This document shows, one piece after another, positions 1-8,680 of a stretch of DNA of 64,000 bases. Source of the DNA: Actinomycetota bacterium. Its GTDB lineage: Bacteria; Actinomycetota; Geothermincolia; Geothermincolales; RBG-13-55-18. Where the stretch lies: contig JASEFK010000005.1 in the NCBI GenBank assembly GCA_030019255.1, forward strand, positions 140,330 to 204,329. The letters run 5' to 3'. Each line of letters opens with the position of its first letter. Positions within the stretch are counted from its first letter, which is position 1. The notes beneath the pieces are model-generated. The model saw only the letters and a program-made list of their open reading frames with translations. It searched no databases and had not been told where the DNA came from. Made by a program: the position numbers and the translations under genes.

Positions 1-190
1 CCCTCCCGGTAAAGGGCGGGCCTGGGAGGAGTTCGGATTGCGAACCCCCTCGGATGTCCCCCCGGACTCCAGCCCGCGCGAGCATTTGGAAGAAACACCC
101 GGGGCTGCATGCGGGAAGAAACCCAAGTCCTGTTCCCCTCCCGGTAAAGGGCGGGCCTGGGAGGAGTTCGGATTGCGAACCCCCTCGGAT
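1..190. repeat. tandem direct repeat, 135-bp offset
   Basis: Bases 1-55 recur without change at 136-190, and the similarity continues more weakly for about 45 bases beyond each copy (both go on with a CCGG...AGCCCGC-type stretch). The first copy is cut by the window edge, so the array may have more units to the left. An open frame runs through the repeat, but its product is low-complexity and repeats the same RTPSD-type words, so I read it as non-coding. From 191 to 319 I see nothing further. Confidence 0.85.
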
Positions 191-319
191 TTACCACCGG
201 GCCCTAGCCCGCACGATGATATGGAAATAAATGGAAGCCAAATTTGCCCTCCTACCCGTCGCGGATTATCGGCATTTAGGCAATCGCCATCTACCGCCCG
301 TGGCAGGTAACGGGCCGGC

Positions 320-2017
320 TCATGAACCTTCCCCCCGCTCCGAGCTTTCCCGTAGCGGAAGCTCCAGGTAGCTGAGGCCGTCCCCGTAGACCACCCGCAG
401 GCCCTTACCCGTCACGGGGAGGACGAAAGTGGGGTTGCTCCCGGACAGGGTGAGCCGGAAGCGGTGGCCGCGGGGCAGGAGGTAGTCGGCGGCCACCAGC
501 TCGATGACCTTCTCCGTCTCCCTTCCCGGTTCCACGTCCTCCAGGGTCAACGTCCCGTAGGTGATGAGGCGGGGCAGCCCTCCGTCCTCCGGGGGGACGT
601 CGTAGAGCAGGGCGTTCACCTGCGCCTTGCGATCCCGGGGCACCAACCGGAGGCGCAGCCTGGGAATCCCCAGGAGCTCGAAGTCCCGCTTGGCCGGCGA
701 GGTGGTGAAGGAGAAGAAGCCGTCACCCGCCTCCCTCCGCGGACCGGGCACGGGCAGGCCCATGGCCTGGGGCCGGATGATGGAGGGACCGGAGTTGGCG
801 GGAGTGAGGAGGCGAGGCCGCAACACGGCCTCCTCTCGCCTGCCCTTGGGCTTGGAGGTCAGCTTGAACTGCCCCTCGTCCCGGCCCAGGTATATGGTGT
901 GGGTGCGAATCCCGCGGGGGGGCCATTCCTCCTCCGCCTCCACCCGCTTCTTCCAGGGACGGTAGAGCCGCACGGGGGGCTCGTCGAGTATGCCGTTCTC
1001 CTCTTCCTTGAGCCAGTAATCGAACCACCGGCGGGTGAGCTCCCAGATCTCCTTCCCCGCCCAGCGGGGACCCACTGCCGAATCCAGACCGTGAATCCCA
1101 TTGGAGATGTAGAGCATCTTGGGGGCCTTGAGCCGGAGGTAGAAATCCATCATCTGATTGGGCTCGAAGAGGTCGTCGTTCCAGGAGCCCACGATGAGCA
1201 TGGGCTTCTCGCACTCCTCGGCAAGGTGCAGGCAGGACCTCCTGCGCATGTTCTCCTCGAATTCCCGGCGGTCCCCACGGCCCAGGAGAAGGGTGGTCGT
1301 CCAGCGGTAAAGGGGGTTCCGGGGATTGAGCCTTGTGGCCCAGGTGGCGGTGAGGACCAGGAAAAATCCCCAGAAGAACTTCACCGAACCCCCGGGGGCG
1401 AGGCTCGCGGACAGGTCCGTCCATCCGGCCATGGGGACCACGGTTCTCACCCGCGGGTCCCGCAGGGCTATGAGGAAGGAATGCCCTCCGCCGTAGGATA
1501 TCCCGGTAACGCCTAGCGCTCCCTCCTTGAGGGGCAAGCCGCTCCTCTCTGTGAGCCAGTTTATGGCGTCCTCCAGATCGTTGAGCTCGTGGTCGGGGTC
1601 CGCGCAATAAACCTCGCCTCCCGACGAGCCCCATCCCCGGCAGTCATAGGCTAGGACCACGTATCCGGAGGAGGCGAAATAGGGCGCGTAGAGGTGGCAC
1701 TGCCAGCGGTTGAGCATCCAGGAATGCACCATGACCAGCGCGGGGAAAGGCCCCTCGCCCCGGGGCACGTAGAGGGCCGCGGAGAGCTTGGTACCGTCCC
1801 TGGCGGTCAACTTGAACTGTTCCACCCGGAATCCCTTGCGTTCCCCTTCCGCCTGGGCCATTCGCTGCATCAGGGCGGGTAGGGCGGGAAGGGAGGCGAT
1901 GATGGAGGCGCGCAGCATCCACCTCACCCTCCCTTTAGCCGCCAGGCTGGATTTTCCGCTATCCCTTTTCCTTTCCTTCTCCCCGCGGTACTTTAACCTC
2001 GACTGTTTCTCGGCCAT
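320..2017 (-). CDS. CocE/NonD (peptidase S15) family alpha/beta hydrolase
   Basis: A 565-residue serine hydrolase of the X-Pro dipeptidyl-peptidase/CocE type. The nucleophile elbow GISYGG places Ser at about residue 174, and an Asp in NDDLFEP and a His in GIHGLDS complete a plausible triad. After the alpha/beta-hydrolase core there is a C-terminal beta-rich region beginning around LYRPWKKR, matching the jelly-roll domain of the family. Residues 35-50 are moderately hydrophobic behind an Arg/Lys-rich N-terminus, so the protein may be membrane-anchored or exported. The ATG is preceded by an AGGGGG stretch about 9 bases away. The substrate cannot be deduced: family members cleave X-Pro peptides, esters or acyl-amino acids. 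It stands alone, divergent from the oxidoreductase gene. Confidence 0.85.
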   Translation of the reverse strand: MAEKQSRLKYRGEKERKRDSGKSSLAAKGRVRWMLRASIIASLPALPALMQRMAQAEGERKGFRVEQFKLTARDGTKLSAALYVPRGEGPFPALVMVHSWMLNRWQCHLYAPYFASSGYVVLAYDCRGWGSSGGEVYCADPDHELNDLEDAINWLTERSGLPLKEGALGVTGISYGGGHSFLIALRDPRVRTVVPMAGWTDLSASLAPGGSVKFFWGFFLVLTATWATRLNPRNPLYRWTTTLLLGRGDRREFEENMRRRSCLHLAEECEKPMLIVGSWNDDLFEPNQMMDFYLRLKAPKMLYISNGIHGLDSAVGPRWAGKEIWELTRRWFDYWLKEEENGILDEPPVRLYRPWKKRVEAEEEWPPRGIRTHTIYLGRDEGQFKLTSKPKGRREEAVLRPRLLTPANSGPSIIRPQAMGLPVPGPRREAGDGFFSFTTSPAKRDFELLGIPRLRLRLVPRDRKAQVNALLYDVPPEDGGLPRLITYGTLTLEDVEPGRETEKVIELVAADYLLPRGHRFRLTLSGSNPTFVLPVTGKGLRVVYGDGLSYLELPLRESSERGEGS

Positions 2018-2482
2018 GAGGAAGACCCCCTATCGTCCGATCAACGCCCGTTTCCCGCAACATGATACCAGATACCCTTACCCGGTTTGCACGGTTCCGG
2101 AAATCCGCGCATTCCTCGCCCCGCACGGCAACCGACCACGGGCGGCTTCAGGGCTTGGCGCCGTTCGGGATCAGCGCGGAAGGCCTCCTTTCGGCCGGCA
2201 TGACGGCGAAGGCACGATGTGAGATGTGGCGCGATTTTTTCTTGTGCCGCAAGCAGGGAAACCGAGATGTGGCCATTTCCCGTGGGGGTTCTCTCGAGCC
2301 TATCTCATCACGTCCGATCCGGGTCGGTTCCACCGGCGGAGGTGCTCCGGTTCAGGCGGCGGTTTTCCGTGGTTCCGCCCGTTTCCGACGGCCCGGGGAA
2401 ATTGGGTGATGTTATGCTTTGAGAAAGAGGGCCTTTCGACGGGCACAGCTAGCGGCCGGCTGCGGAAACGGGAGGACGGGAG
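2018..2482. other. divergent intergenic region
   Basis: This 465-bp region separates two divergent genes. I find no convincing gene; the open frames on both strands give Arg/Pro-rich low-complexity products. It holds the -10 element for the downstream oxidoreductase, and near 2196-2218 a 23-base stretch that resembles bases 24368-24390 (about 18-19 matches), possibly a decayed dispersed repeat. Confidence 0.5.
2410..2418 (+). promoter_or_regulatory. extended -10 promoter element for the AOR gene
   Basis: TGT directly precedes TATGCT, the TGn-extended -10 arrangement found before many genes in this window. Transcription would start near 2425, leaving a leader of about 58 bases with a GGAGG site before the gene. 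No clear -35 is seen. Confidence 0.4.
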
Positions 2483-4255
2483 ATGGACGGATGGATGGGC
2501 CGGATGCTGGAAGTGGACCTGGAAAAGGGTTCCTTCCGGGAGAGGGAGCTGGACCCGGAGCTCCTCACCCGGTGGCTGGGCGGTAGGGGACTGGGGGTGA
2601 AGCTGCTCTACGACCGGGCCCTGGGCGTGGAGCCCCTTCATCCCTCCAACCCGCTGATATTCGCCGTGGGGCCACTCACGGGCACACCGGTGCCTACGGC
2701 AGGGAGGTTCTCCTTGGTTTCCAGGTCGCCCCTCACCGGCACGGTGTTCGACTGCAACTCCGGCGGGCGCTGGGGAGTGGGCTTGAAGAGATGCGGCCTG
2801 GACGTCCTCCTGGTGACGGGCCGGTCCCCGGAGCCGGTGTACCTCGAGGTCAGCGAGGCGGGAGCTCGCCTTCATCCCGCGGACGACCTCTGGGGAAGGA
2901 CGGTTTCCGAGGTCATGACCCGCCTGGGCGCCGCGCACCCGGGGGCCGGGGTGGCGGCCATTGGCCCGGCGGGCGAGAACGGTTGCCTCCTGGCCTCCAT
3001 AATGAACGACGGCTCCCGGGCGCTGGGGCGGGGAGGTCTGGGGGCGGTCATGGGCTCCAAGAATCTCAAGGCCGTGGTGGTCCAGGGCCGGAGCCGGGTG
3101 AGCGTGAGCCGGCCCGGGAAGCTGTCCTTCGTCCTCGGCGAGTCCCGGAGGTGGATCAAGGGAAACCCGGTGACCGCGGTAGGCCTTCCCCGTTTCGGCA
3201 CCGCCGTCCTGGTGAACCTGATGAACGAGCTGGGGGTATTTCCTTCCAATAATTTCCAGCATTCCCGCTTCCCGGGGGCGGAGTCCATCTCCGGGGAGGT
3301 GCTGGAGGAGAGGCACCTGGAGAAAAGGCGGGCCTGCTGGGGATGTCCCATAGGCTGCGGCAGGGTCACCCGAGCGGGGGGCCTAAGGGGCGAGGGGCCG
3401 GAGTACGAAACCCTCTGGTCCCTGGGGGCGCAGTGCGGGGTGGACGACCTGGAGAAGGTGGTGCTGGCCAATTACCTGTGCAACGACCTGGGCCTGGACA
3501 CCATCTCCGCGGGTTCGGTAATCGGGTGCTGCATGGAGCTGTCCGAGAGGGGCCTGGTGGAAGGGGGACCGCGCTTCGGGGACGCGGACGCGGTGCTCGG
3601 GCTGCTCGAGGACATGGCCCTGGGACGGGGCCTGGGACGGGAGCTGGCCCGGGGATCCCGCCGCTTCGCCGAGGCACGGGGAGCGGTTGAATACGCCATG
3701 CAGGTGAAGGGGCTGGAGCTTCCGGCCTACGATCCCCGGGGCCTGCAGGGCCAGGGGCTCTCCTTCGCCACCTCCAACCGGGGAGGATGTCACCTGAGGG
3801 CCTACCTGGTAGGTCCGGAGGTGTTGGGCATACCCAAGATGGTGGACCGGAAATCCACCACGGACAAGCCCGGCCTGACCATTTTCGCCCAGAACCTCAA
3901 CGCGGGCGTGGATTCCCTGGTACTATGCCGTTTCCTTCAGTTCGCCCTGAGCGACGAGTACTTCGCCCGCATGCTCGAGGCGGTGACCGGCATTCCCTAC
4001 AAGGCCATGGACTTGCACCGCATAGGGGAGCGCATATGGAACCTGGAGAGGTTGTACAACCTGCGGTGCGGGATGGACCCGGCGGAGGACACCCTGCCGC
4101 CGCGCCTTCTCCGCGAACCGGTGGCCGAGGGACCGGCGGCCGGGAGGGTGGTGCTCCTCAGGGAGATGCTCCCCCTCTATTACCGCGCCCGCGGCTGGGA
4201 CGAGAGGGGTATCCCTGACCCGCGGAAGCTGGCCGCCCTCGGCCTTCCGGAGTAG
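2483..4255 (+). CDS. aor: tungsten-containing aldehyde:ferredoxin oxidoreductase (AOR family)
   Basis: A 590-residue enzyme oxidising aldehydes to carboxylic acids with ferredoxin as electron acceptor, using a tungsto-bispterin cofactor. The N-terminal AFOR domain (GGRGLGVKLLYD) is followed by the pterin-binding stretch IGPAGENG...GGLGAVMGSKNLKA. The cluster ligands are C285, C288, C292 (CWGCPIGC) and C482 (LVLCRF), the same pattern as C288/C291/C295/C494 of the Pyrococcus furiosus enzyme. Length is normal for the family. The ATG has GGAGG seven bases upstream. It precedes a class II aldolase gene, but that gene has its own -10 element, so co-transcription is uncertain. Substrate class (aliphatic, aromatic, glyceraldehyde-3-phosphate or benzoyl-CoA-like) cannot be decided from this sequence; length and the general pattern fit classical AOR. 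Confidence 0.93.
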   Translation: MDGWMGRMLEVDLEKGSFRERELDPELLTRWLGGRGLGVKLLYDRALGVEPLHPSNPLIFAVGPLTGTPVPTAGRFSLVSRSPLTGTVFDCNSGGRWGVGLKRCGLDVLLVTGRSPEPVYLEVSEAGARLHPADDLWGRTVSEVMTRLGAAHPGAGVAAIGPAGENGCLLASIMNDGSRALGRGGLGAVMGSKNLKAVVVQGRSRVSVSRPGKLSFVLGESRRWIKGNPVTAVGLPRFGTAVLVNLMNELGVFPSNNFQHSRFPGAESISGEVLEERHLEKRRACWGCPIGCGRVTRAGGLRGEGPEYETLWSLGAQCGVDDLEKVVLANYLCNDLGLDTISAGSVIGCCMELSERGLVEGGPRFGDADAVLGLLEDMALGRGLGRELARGSRRFAEARGAVEYAMQVKGLELPAYDPRGLQGQGLSFATSNRGGCHLRAYLVGPEVLGIPKMVDRKSTTDKPGLTIFAQNLNAGVDSLVLCRFLQFALSDEYFARMLEAVTGIPYKAMDLHRIGERIWNLERLYNLRCGMDPAEDTLPPRLLREPVAEGPAAGRVVLLREMLPLYYRARGWDERGIPDPRKLAALGLPE

Positions 4256-4260
4256 CCCGA

Positions 4261-4280
4261 ATGCGGCCCGCATTTTCGCT
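4261..4280 (+). terminator. weak stem-loop after the AOR gene
   Basis: ATGCG and CGCAT pair around a three-base loop, followed by TTTTCG. The stem is short, so termination here would be partial at best. Confidence 0.35.
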
Positions 4281-4297
4281 CTTCCGCTTCCCGCGGA

Positions 4298-4306
4298 TGC
4301 TATTAT
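4298..4306 (+). promoter_or_regulatory. extended -10 element for the class II aldolase gene
   Basis: TGC followed by TATTAT. An in-frame ATG at 4305 falls inside this hexamer, so it cannot be translated from this promoter; the ATG at 4350 with a GAGAGGG site six bases upstream is therefore the likely start. Confidence 0.45.
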
Positions 4307-4349
4307 GAAAAAGCGAGATGGCGTTCCGGTTTGCGTGAGAGGGCTTACC

Positions 4350-4931
4350 ATGCTGGAGCAGTTCAGTTTCTTCGGGCGCGAATTGTTCCTGCAGGGGGTG
4401 AATTCCTCGCACAGCGGGAACATGAGCGTCCGCGTGGGGGACAGGATTTTCATCACCCGGCGCGGTTCCATGCTCTCCCACCTCAGGGAGGGAGACCTGG
4501 TGGAAACCGGTATGCACGACGACGACTGCCACATCACCCTGGCCTCCACGGAGATCAAGATACATAGGGCCATATACCGGGAAACCTCGGCCCTGGCCGT
4601 GGTGCATGCTCACCCTCCCTGCGCCATCGCCCTGTCGCTCCTGGAGGACGAAATACACCCGGTGGACACGGAGGGCATTTATTATTTCAAGGCCGTTCCC
4701 GTGGTGGGAGCGGACCTTACCGTGGGCTCGGACGAGGTAGCCGAGAAGCTCCCTCCCCTGCTCCAGAACTACAAGATCGTCATGGTCAGGGGACACGGCA
4801 GCTTCGCCGTGGGGCAGATGCTGGAAGAAGCGTTCCAGTGGACTTCCAGCCTGGAGGCTTCGTGCCGGGCTCTTCTGTTCTACCGCCTGCTGTCTCCGCA
4901 GGCGAGGCGGGAAGGGGAAAGCCGATGGTGA
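4350..4931 (+). CDS. class II aldolase/adducin-domain protein
   Basis: A 193-residue member of the zinc-dependent class II aldolase family (fuculose-1-phosphate aldolase, ribulose-5-phosphate 4-epimerase and adducin relatives). The two clustered zinc histidines are in HAHPP and the third in GHGSFAVG; SHSGNMSVR corresponds to the phosphate-binding SxGN motif. The fold is complete, though slightly shorter than the usual 210-230 residues. The start at 4350 is chosen because an upstream in-frame ATG overlaps a -10 hexamer. The substrate is unknown; position after an aldehyde oxidoreductase could mean that it produces an aldehyde for that enzyme, but this is only inference. A second, only distantly similar family member lies at 46972-47622. 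Confidence 0.85.
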   Translation: MLEQFSFFGRELFLQGVNSSHSGNMSVRVGDRIFITRRGSMLSHLREGDLVETGMHDDDCHITLASTEIKIHRAIYRETSALAVVHAHPPCAIALSLLEDEIHPVDTEGIYYFKAVPVVGADLTVGSDEVAEKLPPLLQNYKIVMVRGHGSFAVGQMLEEAFQWTSSLEASCRALLFYRLLSPQARREGESRW

Positions 4932-5127
4932 CCGGTACCCGGCTTTCCGCCCTCCGCAACCTCCTGCGTACCAAGGGGGATTCGGCCAGCAATATTAAGA
5001 AACACGCCGCTGCCAGGGCGGCCAGGATGATGGCCGAGACCCCGCGACTTTCCGCCGCGGAGCTCAGGAGTAACCCGAGGACCAGGAGAAACGCCTTTCC
5101 AGAACCCATCCACGCCTTCCTTTCCAT
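4786..5127 (-). CDS. possible small membrane protein, overlapping antisense end
   Basis: A candidate 113-residue protein on the minus strand in the 305-bp gap between the aldolase and WYL genes. After ATG at 5127 (GGAGAGG nine bases upstream) it has two hydrophobic segments (about residues 10-20 and 28-47), then a strongly basic RRRLRR stretch as expected for a cytoplasmic border, then a Pro/Gly-rich tail. The tail overlaps the 3' end of the aldolase gene by 146 bases on the opposite strand, which argues against it or against its full length. A hydrophobic run flanked by a positive-inside cluster is unusual for a chance antisense frame in GC-rich DNA. No family recognised. Confidence 0.3.
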   Translation of the reverse strand: MERKAWMGSGKAFLLVLGLLLSSAAESRGVSAIILAALAAACFLILLAESPLVRRRLRRAESRVPVTIGFPLPASPAETAGGRTEEPGTKPPGWKSTGTLLPASAPRRSCRVP

Positions 5128-5236
5128 GTTCGCCTGCCTCTCCGTCATCGCCTGCCACGAGCCGATGTTAGCACCGGCCGGTGACAGGTCCCTTCCCGGG
5201 CAAGGCGGGGAAAAGCGGGAGGGGGGAAGGTCGGGC

Positions 5237-6256
5237 GTGAGCAAGCTGGAAAGGCTGATGAACCTCATCGCCATGCTCCTCGAAGCCCGCCGCCCCGTCA
5301 CCCTGGAACAGATCCGCAACAGCATACCGGGTTACCAGCAGGAGAGCGCGGCGTCCTTCAAGCGCATGTTCGAGAGGGACAAGAGCGAGCTCCGGGAGAT
5401 GGGCATCCCCATAAGAGTGGAACCGCTGGACGCCTTCGGGGAGGAGACGGGTTACCGCATCCCCAAGGAGGAGTATTACCTGCCCGAGGTGAATTTCACG
5501 CCCGAGGAGAAAGTGGCCCTGCTCCTGGTACACCGTTTCGCCTCCGGCGGGCTGATACCCCTCTCCCGCGAGGCCTCGTCCGCCCTCCTAAAGCTGAGCC
5601 CGGACCTTGGAGGCGCGGGGCCTCTGCGGGAGGCGCGCCCGGCTCCCGTCCGTTTCGACCACCCGGCGGAATCGGTGGAGAAGCTGAGCGCGCTGTGGGA
5701 GGCCTCGGTGAGGAGGAAGACGGTGCGCTTCGCCTACCGCTCCCTGGGCTCCTCGAAGCCCCGGGAGCGGCGCCTGGATCCCTACGGGATGTACTTCGAC
5801 CGCGGGGCCTGGTACGTGGTGGGTTACTGCCACCTGCGGGGCGAGAGGAGGTCCTTCCGCGTTTCGCGGGTGGAGTCCGAGGTGGTGCTGGAACACCCCG
5901 ATCATCCCGGGCCGGATTTCGAGAAACCGCCGGATTTCAAGCTGAGCGATTATTCACGGGTGCTCCCCTGGGAGTTCGAGGAGGGATCGCCGCAGGAGGC
6001 GGAGGTGCGCCTGTCGCCCCGCATCGCCTGGTGGGTGGAGCGCGACCTGGGCGACATCTATCCCTTCCGCTACCTTGAGGACGGCAGCGGGGTCATCAGG
6101 GTCACGGTGCGCAACGAGGATGCCTTCTGCAACTGGGTCCTCTCCTTCGCCGAGGACGCCGAGGTGATCTCACCCCGTAACCTGCGTGAGAGGATACGGA
6201 ACCGGCTGCTGGACATGTTGCGCGGGCTGGAAGGAGGGCAGGATGGCCGGTCCTGA
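5237..6256 (+). CDS. pafB: WYL-domain HTH transcriptional regulator (PafB-like)
   Basis: A 339-residue regulator with an N-terminal winged-helix domain (SKLERLMNLIAMLLE) and a C-terminal WYL domain (YGMYFDRGAWYVVGYC) plus WCX extension. In actinobacteria PafB and PafC form a heterodimer that activates DNA-damage genes independently of RecA/LexA. The frame is open far upstream, but similarity starts at GTG 5237, which has a GGGGGGAAGG stretch a few bases before it. It overlaps the next WYL gene by 14 bases, as usual for the pair. The proteasome accessory genes that flank pafBC in many actinobacteria are absent here. Confidence 0.8.
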   Translation: MSKLERLMNLIAMLLEARRPVTLEQIRNSIPGYQQESAASFKRMFERDKSELREMGIPIRVEPLDAFGEETGYRIPKEEYYLPEVNFTPEEKVALLLVHRFASGGLIPLSREASSALLKLSPDLGGAGPLREARPAPVRFDHPAESVEKLSALWEASVRRKTVRFAYRSLGSSKPRERRLDPYGMYFDRGAWYVVGYCHLRGERRSFRVSRVESEVVLEHPDHPGPDFEKPPDFKLSDYSRVLPWEFEEGSPQEAEVRLSPRIAWWVERDLGDIYPFRYLEDGSGVIRVTVRNEDAFCNWVLSFAEDAEVISPRNLRERIRNRLLDMLRGLEGGQDGRS

Positions 6257-7253
6257 AGCCAGGCTGCGCCGCATGCTGGCCCTCATCCCCTACGTCCTGA
6301 AGCACCAGGGCGCCACCTTCCGGGAGCTCTGCGAGGTCTTCGGGGTGACTCGGGAACAGCTCATAAGGGACCTCGAGCTCATCTTCATGTGCGGGCAGCC
6401 CGACTACACCCCCGCGGACCTCATCGAGGTGAGCATGGACGGGGACCGCGTGTACATCGGCATGGCCGATTACTTCGCCCGTCCGGTGCGCTTCACGCCC
6501 TCGGAGCTGGCCGGGCTTTACCTGGCCTGCAGCGCCCTGGCCAGGCTGGCCGGACCCTCGGCCACCTCGGCCCTGCATTCCGCCATGCGCAGGATACAGC
6601 AGGCCATGGGGATGGAGGGGCTTTCCCCCGAGGATGTGGAGCGGAGCCTTGAGGTGGCATCGCCGGATTCCCGGGAGGAGGTGCTGTCCCAGCTCCTCGA
6701 GGCCTGTGACGAGCGGCGGGTGGTGGAGATGGAATATTATTCCTACGGCAGGGGGGAGCTCACCCGCCGCCAGGTGCACCCCCTGTCCATGGAGTTCGGA
6801 ATGGGGCACTGGTACCTCCACGCCTGGGACGGCATGAGCGGGGAGATGCGCGTCTTCCGGGTGGATCGGATAAAGGACCTCCGGGTAACGGAGGAGAGGT
6901 TTGCTCCTTACCGGGAGACGGAGCTGGACAGAAGGGGTTCTTCCGCCGCCCCGGATTCGGGAGAGATCACCGTGAGGCTGCGCTTTTCACCCGCTCTGGC
7001 TCCCTGGGCCAGGGAACAGGCGCTTTTCAGTGAATTCCAGGAGGACGGGGAGGCCGTGGTGTGCACGCTGAGGACGGGCAGCCTCTCCTGGCTGGAGAGG
7101 GAGCTCCTGCGCTGGGGGACGGAAGTGGAAGTGCTCCATCCGCCGGAACTCCGGGAGGGGCTGCGCCGCCGGGTGGAAAAGATGCTGGCCCTCTACGGCA
7201 GGCACGGCCGTAATAAGGGAAAAGCTGGAAACCGCTCCTCCCGCAAGAGATAA
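6243..7253 (+). CDS. pafC: WYL-domain HTH transcriptional regulator (PafC-like)
   Basis: A 336-residue second WYL regulator, translationally coupled to the preceding one: its AAGGAGG site lies inside the upstream gene's 3' end. The N-terminal helix-turn-helix (FRELCEVFGVTREQLIRDLE) is followed by the WYL region (GHWYLHAWDGMSGEMRVFRVDRI) and a C-terminal domain ending in a basic tail rich in Lys, Arg and Ser. Two different WYL proteins in tandem are the signature of PafBC. WYL domains are thought to bind nucleic acid or nucleotide ligands. Which member is B and which is C is assigned by order only. Confidence 0.8.
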   Translation: MAGPEARLRRMLALIPYVLKHQGATFRELCEVFGVTREQLIRDLELIFMCGQPDYTPADLIEVSMDGDRVYIGMADYFARPVRFTPSELAGLYLACSALARLAGPSATSALHSAMRRIQQAMGMEGLSPEDVERSLEVASPDSREEVLSQLLEACDERRVVEMEYYSYGRGELTRRQVHPLSMEFGMGHWYLHAWDGMSGEMRVFRVDRIKDLRVTEERFAPYRETELDRRGSSAAPDSGEITVRLRFSPALAPWAREQALFSEFQEDGEAVVCTLRTGSLSWLERELLRWGTEVEVLHPPELREGLRRRVEKMLALYGRHGRNKGKAGNRSSRKR

Positions 7254-7278
7254 GCCATCCTCCAGGGGCGGACCTTGC

Positions 7279-7294
7279 TTTCCGCCGGCGGAAA
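7279..7294. terminator. perfect 16-bp palindrome between convergent genes
   Basis: TTTCCGCC is followed immediately by GGCGGAAA in the 51-bp gap between the second WYL gene and the opposing small gene. The A and T flanks would let the hairpin act as a bidirectional terminator, though there is no loop in the tightest pairing. Confidence 0.35.
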
Positions 7295-7304
7295 ACGAGT
7301 GGGT

Positions 7305-7577
7305 TCAGCGGGCGTGGCGGGAGAGATAGGCCTGGCGGAAGCGGTCGAGGCTCATGTTGTCCAGATCGTTCTTGATCTCGTTCAGGCGGCGCCGGGCCCT
7401 GTCCAGCTCCTTGTACCGCTCTCCGTAGACCAGCCTCTGGCGCCGGAAGTCCCAGACCTCGACCAGGAAGCCCTCCCCGAAGGCGGCGTCTATAAAGCCC
7501 TTGCTTATGCGGACCTTAAGGGAGCTATTGGCCGCCTCGCTGCCATTGCCCCTGAACGGCGGTTCGCGCCTGTGCAA
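7305..7577 (-). CDS. hypothetical protein, 90 residues
   Basis: A small basic protein of unknown function. The likely start is TTG at 7577, which has a strong AAGGAAGGTG site just upstream. The middle (KVRISKGFIDAAFGEGFLVE) looks like a compact beta-alpha element and the C-terminal half is a charged helix (YKELDRARRRLNEIKNDL). There is no signal peptide or membrane segment. It converges on the WYL pair and is not in an operon. Codon use and a clear ribosome site make it a probable real gene. Confidence 0.55.
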   Translation of the reverse strand: MHRREPPFRGNGSEAANSSLKVRISKGFIDAAFGEGFLVEVWDFRRQRLVYGERYKELDRARRRLNEIKNDLDNMSLDRFRQAYLSRHAR

Positions 7578-7724
7578 CCTTCACCTTCCTTTCATCTCGA
7601 GTCCCGGAGGTTTCTCGAGACCACAAAGGATATTTTAACACCTGGCGCAAGCCTAAGTGAACAGAGAATCTGAATATGTACGATATCGACCAAAGGCCTG
7701 GAGGCCTTCGCACGGGGATTAGTT

Positions 7725-7730
7725 TATAAT
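7725..7730 (+). promoter_or_regulatory. -10 hexamer for the lipoprotein gene
   Basis: A consensus TATAAT 54 bases before the preferred start codon; no convincing -35 and no TGn extension. Confidence 0.4.
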
Positions 7731-7784
7731 GTTTGGGTCGATATCCCCGTTTTTCAGGATGTGGAGCAGGAGACGGAGAAAGGT

Positions 7785-8618
7785 ATGCGCCGCGACGAAG
7801 CAGGGGTGATGCACGGGCTCGACCGCCGCCGGTATTTTTATCCCCTTGTGCCCATAGCGGCCCTTTGCCTCATGGCCGCCGTCCTCGCCGCGGGATGCGG
7901 GAGAAGGGGCGAGAGCTTAAGCGCCTCCGAATACAAGAAACGCATTTCCGAGATCCACGACGGGGTGGCCTGGGACCTCAGCTACGTCCTCGAATCCCTG
8001 GTCGAGGTTTCCGGTGACGAATATTACCAGCTCCAGGAGGTCGGGGATCTCTTCGAGCGGGCCAAGGAAATATTTTCCGGCGCCTACCGGGCCCTGGATT
8101 CCCTGGATCCCCCGGAGGAAGCCCTCGAGCTCCACCTGGACCTGATGCATTTCTACGCCGACGGGGAGCGGGAGACCAGCACGGTTGTCAATTCCCTGGG
8201 CCTCTTTCAGATCGTGCTTCCCATGCTGGTGGATGTGGATAACCTCGCCCTTCCCTCCCTGCCGGAACAGCCGCAGCCCGAGGAGATAAGGGGGGCGGCC
8301 GAGGAGGACGCCAGGACCATGCACATGTACCTGGGCGAACTGGAGGGCATCACCCCCCCGGAGGAGATGCGCGAATACCTGGACAAGTTACGTGCGTTAT
8401 TCCGCGGGATAAGGGACATGGTTTCCGGGGTGCTGCAGGCCGCCCCCTCCAAGGAGATGGAGTCCCTGGCGGATTTCCGCCAGCGGTTCGCTCCGTTGGC
8501 TGGAGAAGCGGTTGCTTTGCAGGGCACCGTCCAGGCCTACCTGGCGGGAGTGGGAGGGCGGATAGACGGGCTCATCGAACGCGGCGGGGAACTGGCCGCC
8601 CGGATCAAAATTCTGTGA
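7785..8618 (+). CDS. putative lipoprotein, alpha-helical
   Basis: A 277-residue exported protein with an N-terminal basic region, a hydrophobic stretch and a lipobox VLAAGC (Cys at residue 38 counted from ATG 7785), so it should be diacylglycerol-modified and face outward. The mature part is predicted to be almost entirely helical and acidic, with no motif I recognise. Upstream in-frame GTG 7761 is less likely than ATG 7785, which has GGAG six bases before it and lies closer to the signal sequence. The following gene starts 62 bases downstream on the same strand, so the two may be cotranscribed, but no functional link is evident. Confidence 0.75.
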   Translation: MRRDEAGVMHGLDRRRYFYPLVPIAALCLMAAVLAAGCGRRGESLSASEYKKRISEIHDGVAWDLSYVLESLVEVSGDEYYQLQEVGDLFERAKEIFSGAYRALDSLDPPEEALELHLDLMHFYADGERETSTVVNSLGLFQIVLPMLVDVDNLALPSLPEQPQPEEIRGAAEEDARTMHMYLGELEGITPPEEMREYLDKLRALFRGIRDMVSGVLQAAPSKEMESLADFRQRFAPLAGEAVALQGTVQAYLAGVGGRIDGLIERGGELAARIKIL

Positions 8619-8680
8619 GGACGTGGAGAGCAGGGATGCTCGCGGCAGAAAGGAGAGGTAGGAGAGGAGAGGGAGGAGAG

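Noticed and set aside
1-190. CRISPR array
   Set aside because: The identical blocks are 55 bp with one 80-bp spacing and diverged extensions; no short repeats with regular spacers and no cas genes exist in the window.
38-310. Open frame through the left tandem repeat
   Set aside because: The product merely repeats RTPSD-like words from the DNA repeat, with no ribosome site and no family.
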